Source of the DNA: Fusarium oxysporum f. sp. lycopersici 4287
Lineage: Eukaryota > Ascomycota > Sordariomycetes > Hypocreales > Nectriaceae
Length of the DNA: 64,000 bases
Assembly (NCBI RefSeq): GCF_000149955.1
Contig: NC_030987.1
Span: 1,737,387 to 1,801,386, forward strand
Direction of reading: 5' to 3'
The position numbers and the translations under genes are program-made. The first letter of the stretch is position 1, and each line of letters starts with the position of its first letter. Below are positions 34,140-42,491 of the stretch, piece after piece. A model generated the notes under the pieces. The model was not told where the DNA came from, made no database searches, and saw only the letters and a list, made by a program, of their open reading frames with translations.

Positions 34140-34640
34140 CTATGCCTTTTTGGCAGCCTCATCCTTCGCCTTGCCCTTGCCCTTGTTCGGCTTGCAACCC
34201 ACCACCGCCACGCGCCCAGCATCAACAAGCGACTTGTAAACCTCCTTCAGCATCCGAGCCTTCTGAAACGACACCTCGCCAGTGGATGTCTCCGTCCTCT
34301 CTGCCTTGCCTTTGCCCTTGCCCTTGTAGTCCACCGTGTCGATGTCACTGAAGATAACGAGAGCACACTTGTGTCGACTCAACATAACGTTGAGTCGACG
34401 CTCGTCCGAGGTGAAGCCAGCACCGACGCCGCTGGTAGTCGATGTAATAACGACAACCATATCTGCCTCTTGACCTTGAATAGCATCGACGGTGGAGGGC
34501 GGGCGCATGTTCTTCAGGACCTCGTATTCTCGCTTCTTATAGAAGCCCTCAATAACGATGACATCGTCCAGGTGGTTATGCGAGGTATGAGATTCGTATG
34601 GCGGTTGGTGGCCAGATCGTCACATGGCTAACTTTGATCT
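34140..34640 (-). pseudogene. Decayed C-terminus of a UPF1/DNA2-type superfamily-1 helicase
   Basis: The minus-strand frame contains the SF1 helicase C-terminal motifs: TVDAIQGQEADMVVV (motif V, GQE) and DERRLNVMLSRHKCALVIF (motif VI, arginine-finger region), followed by a Lys/Gly-rich KGKGKGKA tail and a stop at 34140. Upstream, the same protein seems to continue (DDVIVIEGFYKKREYEVLKN), but this frame soon meets a TGA near 34623, and a plausible earlier segment (TNRHTNLIPRITTW) is in another frame. No motifs I-IV are found within 1 kb. I read it as a truncated, frameshifted relic, about 160 residues recoverable of a protein normally over 800 aa. It lies inside the island, so capture by a mobile element is possible. 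Confidence 0.65.
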
Positions 34641-36569
34641 CTCTGTGAAAGGACAATACTGGCGGCTTCTGAGACGGAGAAGACAGTCCTAGATACCTCG
34701 ACAGTCCAAGGAGGAGTACGGCTGGAAACTGCCCATCGAGAATGGGTATACGATAAGTGAAGTTCTGTGCGGGAGTAATAGTGCTGCTTCCGAATCACGC
34801 AAAGTCGGCGTGTATAGACACAGGGGAGCTCTGCCTTTGATTGTAGTTAGAGTATGAATGGTACAGAGGGGGTTAAAGGGGTTGCAGTATACCAGATATT
34901 GCACTTCGAGCATCTTCCATATTCATCAGCAGTGGAATATCTCTTCTACTCATACAGATAAAATGCTCGTTTAAACCACTGAACAGGCTATCATTTCCAG
35001 GTGGTGTTACTAGAACTGACTGGCCTTAATAAGTTCGTTTGGGGATACCAGGAAGTTTCTCAACTCTTCGTATCATAGTAACCTTGAGATAGTTAGGCCA
35101 TAGACTGGTAAAAAAATGTTAATTAGCAGGTGTAGGATTGAGCTGTGGAATATTAAGAGCTTACTATAATTATACTTTCTTAAACCGGTGTTCTCTAGGT
35201 AGTAGGAATCTGATAAAAAAGCTAAGGTATAAGTCCTTGTCTAGAGCTTTCAATGTAAGCAGAGATATGGCTATACTGGTGACGATACCGAGGCCCTTGC
35301 TGCTAAAAGTGTTACCGTTAATTTGAAGAATATATGGCATATTTAGTGGGAGGAAGGTTGTGTTTGGGAGCTGTGACCGTGGGAGTCTTGTTCCTGGCCC
35401 CTCTGGCCCCTTTCCTCCGTTTCGATACCGGGCTTCGCGACATATTCTGACCCTGTCGACACTTGTGGCTGATAGCGATAGTCATTTATGATACTGTTAC
35501 TGTACAGTTGGAAGTTCCCTGCATCTCTCAGATACTTTCGTGGGTGCCTGGACCGAATGCTAAGTAAAAAGAAACTGTTTCACTCCCCGGGCAGTGAGAA
35601 TACTTTTTTTCTACGACTAAAAGCCGTCAAGGAAAGGTGACTTCATGTGCATATCCGGCATATCACCGGGAAAGAACTAGCTGCGTCAACTGCAGGTGCA
35701 GCCCTCGTGATGCCAATGATGATGGAAGTTTCGATATTCTCGCTGGACCAAGTCTGCAGCTCCTCGGCAGGATATGACTCGAGGTCTTTAATTGCGAAGG
35801 CGCCCTGTCCTGTATTCGGGATGGCTTGCTACCTAGGGAAGGCAATAATACTCCGGACCTTGATCGTAGATGACAAAACTAAGGTAGGTAGGTAGTTTCG
35901 CCTCCTCCATCTTGCAAACAATCACTGATCAAGAAACTAAGTTAATTACCACCTTCCTTTCCCCTTATAAGCGTATTCATTAGCCAATAATGACTTTAGT
36001 CTGCGATAACCTATGGCTTACCCCTTCCCTCGATACTTAACTACTAATGCCTATCTCCTGCCAAATTAATATACTACCTTCGCCTCAGGCAGTTGCCATT
36101 CTCGATAAAAGCCAACCTCACTTGCAACTTATGCCATAAAAGAGGAAAGAAAAGATATAATTCTTCTGCTCTTCTGCTCTTCTTCTTTTCTCACATTGTC
36201 TTCGTTGCAGAACGTCCTACCTCCTTTCACGCGGAGTCGTTATTTCTTAACCCGGGAGCCCTCCAGTCTCCCAGCCCATATCAAGTCAGAGTTCTCCAGA
36301 CCAGCACTTATATCTGGCGTTAGAACTCGCCGAAGACTTAAATCATATAAAATCCAGGATAAGACAACTTCCTTTCCTATATTTAGTTCGCTCAGACCTC
36401 TACGACTACACTCCCAGCAGCTCTCACTTATCACAGGCTCTACCTGCACAATCTGGGAGTCCTGATAAGCCTTATCCTAAGACAGTCTTCAACATCCAAG
36501 ACTATGAAAGTAAGTTTAGTGCTTTTTTATACTATTTTCATAGCTAATATCTTTAGAAGCCAATATCCT
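34641..36569. other. Island sequence without recognisable genes
   Basis: Mixed-composition sequence with only short ORFs. One intron-like element lies at 36510-36556 (GTAAGT...TAGCTAATATC...TTTAG, 47 nt) just before the tandem repeat, suggesting that the flanking sequence derives from a spliced gene. The frame across the junction is broken, so no product can be called. Confidence 0.45.
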
Positions 36570-36775
36570 AATAATGCTAAGAAGCTTCTCGAGACCGCTG
36601 AGAAGTTTGCTAATATTAAGGCCTTCCTTATAGCAAGGCTTAAGCGCCAGTCCTGGTGGCTATGGTTATAATAATGCTGAGAAGCTTCTTGAGACTACTG
36701 AGAAACTTCTCAAGACCGTTAAGAAGTTTACCAATATCAAGGCCTTCCTTATGGCAAGGCTTAAGCGCCAGTCCT
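36570..36775 (+). repeat. Tandem coding-type repeat, two copies (85 and 106 bp)
   Basis: Copy 1 is 36570-36654 and copy 2 is 36670-36775. Both start AATAATGCT and end GGCTTAAGCGCCAGTCCT. Copy 2 has an in-frame 21-nt internal expansion. Translated, the units read NNAKKLLETAEKFANIKAF and, in copy 2, NNAEKLLETTEKLLKTVKKF, then LxARLKRQS; the 7-residue insertion fits a helical heptad. Both copies then run into stops. Likely a decayed duplicated exon of an unidentified gene. Confidence 0.7.
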
Positions 36776-36863
36776 AGTGATAATAAATGGCTATGGAAAG
36801 GATAATAAGTATTATAGGTAGTCTTGGTCTTTTGCAGAGGGATAATTAGATACTTACAAGTCT

Positions 36864-36989
36864 GCTAAGCTTAAACCCGGCTTTAAGGCTGCAGTCGAAA
36901 AGAATTTTAGTCAATTCTCTAGCTCTAAGTATATCTCTTTATCCCCAGTCAGGCCTATCTTTATTAGTTCTCTTATTGCCAAGCCAGCT
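36864..36989 (+). pseudogene. Island coding family, copy A (plus strand)
   Basis: The plus-strand frame reads AKLKPGFKAAVEKNFSQFSS then SKY and VRPIF, ending near IAKPA, with a stop at 37008-37010. The same residues recur on the opposite strand at 41155-41295. An in-frame stop lies only about 20 bases upstream (36844-36846), so this is a fragment. I do not recognise the family. It has fewer transition-type changes than the 38.9-40.3 kb core. Confidence 0.6.
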
Positions 36990-37010
36990 TCTTCTCCTGC
37001 CGATAAGTGA

Positions 37011-37834
37011 ACTACCAATACTGTTCCTACTGAAGCTAATTTCATAGCTACAGCTACATTACCACTGAGATCATCCTTCCTGTCTTGCCGATGCTGGTGA
37101 ACTGGCCATTATCAACAGCATAACCACTCTAATATCCCACATAATCGCCAACCTTAATCACATCCCGGCTAAACAAAAAGAAGAAGGCCAGCCAAGAATA
37201 GAGCAAATCTAGCCGAGGGAACAAAACTTAGCCAAATGCCTAGACAGTTCGAATTATTTCAGTATTAGACATATCTTCAATAGGCCAGGCCTCAGCATTC
37301 CCTCTTAATGCCGCTCTGGCTGCCATGTTTACCTCCTTGGCACCCGTGGTCTACTGATCTGACGGGATTTCATTTATCTCCTTATACTCAAAAGGTGCAT
37401 AGCAAGACCTCAAGCACCAGCGAAGATCGAAGAGATCAGGACACCCGCCTGACAGACCTCAACAAGGCCACAACAAAACCTCCAAGCAATACCGAGGGCC
37501 GAAGAAATGCAGATTGATGGCGTCATTGACGGCACCCCTACACCAAACCTCTCAACTGTTCCGGATCGAGTTGATGCACCATTGCTTATACCACGTGCAA
37601 CTTGCAAGACCAGCTGTTTGATGATCCTCCGAATATCGAATTGCGATATGTGCTGGGAGATTATATATTATGGATAATCGACCTACGGCCACGTAGTCAT
37701 CTGGTCGCTGAAGGTTGATACAATTAACCCGATGAGATGAATACGCGGTCTACGTGACTCAATTCGATTGTCTTTATATTCATCCTGTTTAAGAGTGCAA
37801 GGTTGCATTACTTCCGGTGGAGATAGTCAACTTT
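37011..37834. other. Island sequence without recognisable genes
   Basis: Short open stretches with coding-like composition (for example 37395-37530) but no domain and no complete model. Possibly further fragments of the same decayed elements. Confidence 0.4.
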
Positions 37835-38082
37835 ACCAGCTCCCGAACTGCAAACGGAACCAGTCTGTAGTAAAAGCCTGCCGAAGAAGGAGAAACGCAA
37901 CGCGAAAACTAAATTTGATGACGAGGAGGATGCCATCATCGTTGAACCGGCCTATTCAGCACAATCACCAGCTCCCGAACCAAGGAGAGCCAGTCGTATC
38001 AAAAGCCTATCCAAGAAAGAGAAAAACAGAAGAAGGAGAAATGCAACGCGAAAACCAAATTTGATGACGAAGAGGATGCCAT
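37835..38082. repeat. Imperfect direct repeat, two units of about 100-115 bp
   Basis: Units 37835-37936 and 37967-38082 both run from ACCAGCTCCCGAAC to GAGGATGCCAT. The last 54 bases (37883-37936 and 38029-38082) differ at only a few positions, all transitions by eye. Both translate to a charged segment ending NAKTKFDDEEDAI; the second continues LADYVANLKDEP to a stop. Probably a duplicated exon of a lost gene. Confidence 0.7.
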
Positions 38083-38174
38083 TCTCGCCGATTACGTCGC
38101 CAACCTCAAGGATGAGCCCACAGGAAGCTGAGGGTATTCGGATAGGGAGCTGGTGATTGTGTTGAATAGGCCGG
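37948..38174. repeat. 30-bp inverted repeat pair around a 167-bp spacer
   Basis: 37948-37977 (CCGGCCTATTCAGCACAATC...) and 38145-38174 are reverse complements with a single G/A mismatch. They enclose the second direct-repeat unit. This could be a short inverted-terminal-repeat element or a chance product of a fold-back duplication; no target-site duplication was seen. Confidence 0.65.
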
Positions 38175-38862
38175 CGCTGCAATGATGGCCTGATCGACCA
38201 CACGGATTTCAGTCTGCATCTATGACCATATTCGCATTCATTGTTTGTCTGTCCAATGTCGGTTTAACGTTCCAATATGCTACACGAGAAGTACCAGATC
38301 AACTACACTCTTCTTATGTCGGTGAGTCATCGCTGAGTGAACGATAAAGCAATCTATCTGTTCAAGGCTTACGAACACCAGCGCGTGGAGGACGACGGGA
38401 GATGAACACTAGTTGCGAGGTAGGAAGGCCAGAGACCCAGCCTCGGCAGGCTGCATCTCTGACTCGCCGTTTCACTCATCAGCTGCTACCAATTCTACAA
38501 GCAATCAGTAAGCAGACCATGGATAGTATCACGAATAGTATCCCGGATGGCTCAAAGGAAGGCTCTTATTACAAGGTATCAAGCCTTAAGGAACAAAGCC
38601 CTGCAAAGGTGATAAGGATAAAGAGCGGCTGGAGGAAGCGAAAGCAGAGAGATGCAGTCTGTAGCGCATGATAAGGATTCGAGATGTACTCACCTGCATC
38701 CCCTCTTAGCTATGTCGAATAGCAGGCTGTAATCTATACGCAACTATTAGTATTAAAGCGAGGGCTCTTAATCCATACGGTGATAATTACATTACTCTGG
38801 TTAAGGCTACCAGGGGTCCACGACTCTCCTCTTGCCAAAGTGCACTAAGCCTAGGCTAACTT
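38175..38862. other. Island sequence without recognisable genes
   Basis: Contains a short ATG exon-like stretch (38278-38322) ending at a GTGAGT donor, and an 89-codon ORF (38402-38671) with no domain. Neither supports a gene model. Composition shifts toward AT near 38700. Confidence 0.4.
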
Positions 38863-40262
38863 ACCTAAATAGGTACCTTACCTACCTAAGTACCTAGGTA
38901 CCTTATATACCACAATAGAAGCAACAAAGTCGATTTCATCACGTCATTATTAGCTAAACCTTTTAACCATTGCAAAAGCAAATATAAATTTACACCTAAC
39001 TGCAAGTTGTAAAAAAGTAATTCTTTGCTGCAATAATTATAGCAGTTAAGCAGTTAGTATAATAATACAAGCCTTATTTAGATAGATCCCCGATATTTAT
39101 AATATATATAAACACAGATTCCTATTAAACCACCCTCCCACGATAAGGATTTTACTTTATAATATAAGTTATCCTATCTCTATCTATACCTTACCTAGCC
39201 TTATAGATAAACATAAATTATCCCTTAGATTATTACTATTTTAAGCTTAACCTTACCCCTAACTCCTATTAAGATTAGTTTATCTAATAGCTTTATCTAT
39301 TATTAATTTACTTTATAACTAGTAATAGTAGTATTTAATTATTACTTAGCGCCTTAGATATTAAACTATATATATACTCCTGGCTTTATAATAAGTCTTA
39401 TTTATTAAGATATAACTTTATATTATATTATTCCTAATTATAGCGCTAGGTATACCTATAGCTAGTATTATCCCCTTTTATAAGTAAGGTAACTACATTA
39501 TATCTTTAATATAATTACCAGGCAATCCCTTAATATAGCCATTAGTAATACCAGGGCACTAATATAAAGACTATATAAAACTGCATATAAATATTAATAA
39601 GCTTAATTTTAGGGAAAGTTAGCCTAATGAACTATATTAGAGATTTAAACTCTAGCAGATAAGATTATTATATTAATTAATAATTATATAATACTTCTTA
39701 GGGCTTAAAAGACCAGCAAAAAGGGAAATACCTTTAGTAAAGTATTACAGGGTTATATAAGATTTAATAGCTCTATAGGCAATGGATTATATTAGTAATT
39801 TAAACCTTAATAGATAAGGCTATTATACTAATTAATAATTATATAGTGCTGCTTAGGGCATAAAGACTAATAAAAAGGGAAATACTTTTAGTAAAGTATT
39901 ATAAGGCTATATTTAGTTTAATATCCTTATAAATAATAAAGGCATATCTAAATATTATAAAGTATTTAAGGGCATCTTAACCTTAGTTATAGTTTCTAAT
40001 AGATAAGTTATATCCTCTTAATTATATCTTATTATTACTTTAAATATCTCGGTGAGGCCTAAGTAACTAAAAAATATATAAAATTATATACCTTAGTAAT
40101 TAACTTTAATAGGCTTAATCCTTAGCTTTATAGATAAAGAGATTAGGTTTACCAAAGGATAGATAAAATAATACGATAGTAATAGGCTCTTTTCTGCTCT
40201 ACAGATAATATAAAGCATAGTATAAGCCCATAATAAGCCTTAAGGGAATATCAACCTTAACT
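38863..40262. repeat. Very AT-rich, TA-rich core of the island (RIP-like)
   Basis: GC falls to about 20% (for example 12 G/C in the 60 bases from 39301), TA dinucleotides dominate and no open frame survives. The left edge has a cluster of TAGGTACC/ACCTAGGTA motifs (38869-38912). The right edge is abrupt near 40262, where CGCCTCGGGGACTAG begins. This is the classic appearance of a transposon or duplicated segment altered by repeat-induced point mutation. The original element cannot be identified. Confidence 0.75.
39626..39934. repeat. 155-bp tandem duplication within the AT-rich core
   Basis: Unit 1 is 39626-39780 and unit 2 is 39781-39934. Both contain TATATTAG, TTAATTAATAATTATATA and AGTAAAGTATTA at the same spacing, and differ mostly by C/T and A/G changes. 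No coding frame. Confidence 0.75.
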
Positions 40263-41136
40263 ACGCCTCGGGGACTAGTTAAAATCATACTCTAGGCAAC
40301 ATCGAACTATCACTTCAATAAGTCATATAACTCTGAAATGGCTCGAGTCTCGTATTTGATGACAGCTCTTCGAGGCTTACCCTCATGTATCAGCGAAGAA
40401 GTGCAACGGGCTCGCCATCACTAACTATAACGCCTTCTCGCTCAACTAATGAGATATAACAAAGCCTGTAGGGATACAATACGGGCCATGGAGAGTAAAT
40501 GTTTAAGGCACGACAAGCAGATCTATAAGATTTAACTCTATGGAAAGTAAGATGGCCACATAGAACCATTCATATCGAGGCGTCTATCCTCTGACTTGTA
40601 GTTTTATAAATCAATAAACAGACACAGGTGCAGTTAAGGTCCTTGCTTTTTATTGCACGCCCTCCCCGAACAAGTAATCTCAGCGTTTACTTCTTTTTTC
40701 CCATAATAACTAAGACATATTTTAACTAGACTAATTAAAGGGCAGAGAGCAGATATAATAAGATAGGTCTAAGATAGTAGGTCTAAAGTAAGGATCTGCT
40801 AAGCGCTAAGGCTGTTGCTAACTTAATGCTTACAGGTAGTATATTCTATGCAGCAGGCCTTAATAATATTGCCGAGGTTAATTCCTTTAGTAGAAATCTT
40901 ATAATTAATAGCACTATAAAAGCCAAAAAAGTAAATATATTTGCCCTTGGCAGCATTATAAATAATATAGTTCTTAGTAATAAGATAGAGCTTTTAGAAG
41001 TAGGCTTAAAGGCATACTAGGACTTCGGAAGAGGACGCCAAAATAAACTTAGTAAATAATCCCCTAAACTTAGGCTAACTTACCTAAGTCTTTTTATCAC
41101 TTAGGATCGAGGTCCTGAGTTTTCTTTCCTCCCCTA
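40263..41136. other. Island sequence right of the AT core
   Basis: Normal-GC sequence to about 40640, then AT-rich again (40700-41080). A 64-codon ORF (40826-41020) is TA-rich and unsupported. The end (41089-41137) resembles 19065-19114. Confidence 0.4.
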
Positions 41137-41295
41137 TGTAGGCTTAGTAGGTCTAGCAGGCTTAATAACAAGGGAATTAGTAAAAATAGGCCTAACCAGA
41201 GATAATAAAGAATCTTTCAGAGCAGCATACTTAGAGCTAGAGAATCTACTTAAGTTCTCTTTAATAGCAGCCTTAAAGCCAGGTTTAAGCCTAGC
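41137..41295 (-). pseudogene. Island coding family, copy B (minus strand)
   Basis: The minus-strand frame reads ARLKPGFKAAIKENLSRFSS, then SKYAALKD and LVRPIFTNSLVIKPARPTKPT before a stop at 41134-41136. It matches copy A at 36864-36989 over about 42-47 residues (LKPGFKAA, FSSSKY, VRPIF, KPA shared). Just beyond the stop lies a degenerate GGKKTQDLDPK segment matching the 19-kb remnant in another reading. The upstream frame is open to 41370 but diverges from copy A. Probably a broken family member of unknown function. Confidence 0.6.
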
Positions 41296-41418
41296 AGACT
41301 CGGAAGTAGGTTTAAGGACATGGGATAGGCTCAGTGGTAAGACCAGCACCAGACTGATAGACCTTAGCATTGAGATAAATATGTTAGGTGATTAATAGCC
41401 TCGGTGATAGGAGCAGCA

Positions 41419-41614
41419 GGATCGGTAGAGGTGTTAATATAATAGAGGCAGGCAGGCTTATTAAGCTAGAGCTCAGAATAAGCCTGGAACGCTCCTCCCA
41501 GCCATTCTCGGTGTTGGCAGAGCGAAGAAGAGGGGACTCTAGCCTCAGTGCGGGATCAGTAGAGGTCTCGACGTGGTGGGGGCAGGCAGGCTTGTTAAGC
41601 CAGAGCTTAGAATA
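41419..41614. repeat. 62-bp direct repeat, one copy RIP-like
   Basis: 41419-41480 and 41553-41614 share GGATC-GTAGAGGT at the start and GGCAGGCAGGCTT-TTAAGC-AGAGCT-AGAATA at the end. Almost all differences are A in the first copy against G in the second, or T against C, as if the first copy had been mutated. The second copy ends 155 bp before the QCR6 start. Confidence 0.7.
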
Positions 41615-41768
41615 CACGTGACCCTTCATGACTCAGCCGGGTAATTTTCCATTTCATGCCGAGAGCTTGCCGTGACCCGATCTTCTGACTGTTCAGGAAC
41701 GACGAATTGACGAACGACACCTCAATTGAAACCACCATTCGCCATTGTGAATTCTTCCGTCTGTCGCA

Positions 41769-42491
41769 ATGGGTATCTGGGACGCCTTTACCGATATTGT
41801 TGAGGCTGTGACGCCATGGAGCGTTGTTGAGGCCGAGGCGCCTGCTGAGGAGCCTCAGGTACGGGATTTTTCCAGCAAGGCATTATGTGTCATCGACCCT
41901 GTCATTGATTGATTACAACGGGACTTCGTCGAGAGCGCATCTAAGACCTTGTGTGAATAGGTGATCAAGTACTGACAAGGAACAGGAGGAGACCGAGTCC
42001 AAGAACGAGTCCAAGGACGAGCCCGAGGAAGAGGCTGAGGAGGAGGAAGAGGAGGACGAGGACGAGGATGACGAGGAGGAGCTCGTCGACCCCAAGGAGA
42101 CACTGGAGGAAGGTTCGTCAATTTCTTACGCCAATCTTCGGTCCAGAACGTCATGAGTGATTTCACAATCGCTTCACACCTGGGCGCGATATAACCCGCA
42201 ATACATACTAACGCATCAACAGAGTGCAAGAACTCTCCCCAATGTGCCCCCGCCAAGCACCACTTCGATGAGTGCGTCGAGCGCGTTCAACAGCAGGAGA
42301 GCGAGGGTGGCGCTAAGGAGGACTGCGTCGAGGAATGTATGTCTACCGGCCCAAACTGCGTCATGGGACCCGAGGACCCCGAACATCCCACCTACTATAC
42401 CATATGCTAACCAGCATCTAATCTAGTCTTCCACCTTGCCCACTGTGCGACCGCCTGCGCCGCTCCCAAGCTCTGGTCTCAGCTCAAATAA
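41769..42491 (+). CDS. QCR6: Ubiquinol-cytochrome c reductase hinge protein
   Basis: Four exons: 41769..41858, 41986..42112, 42223..42336, 42427..42491 (introns 127, 110, 90 nt), 131 aa. Subunit of mitochondrial complex III that sits at the cytochrome c1 / cytochrome c interface. The product starts MGIWDAFTDIVEAVTP, passes through a long acidic run (Glu/Asp from about 31 to 65, typical of the yeast protein), then the paired-Cys hinge domain: ECKNSPQCAPAKHHFDECVE ... EDCVEEFFHLAHCATACAAP, ending KLWSQLK. The first acceptor is ambiguous (41979 or 41985, both in frame, changing two residues); the latter leaves a more usual distance from the CTGAC branch site. Intron density is higher than in neighbouring genes. 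It borders the repeat island directly. Confidence 0.93.

Noticed and set aside
34014..34631. 205-codon plus-strand ORF
   Set aside because: Antisense shadow of the helicase relic; the minus strand carries the helicase motifs.
38278..38322. Short ATG exon ending in GTGAGT
   Set aside because: No downstream acceptor gives a sustained frame.
40826..41020. 64-codon ORF in AT-rich island sequence
   Set aside because: Ile/Asn/Leu-rich composition expected by chance at this base composition.
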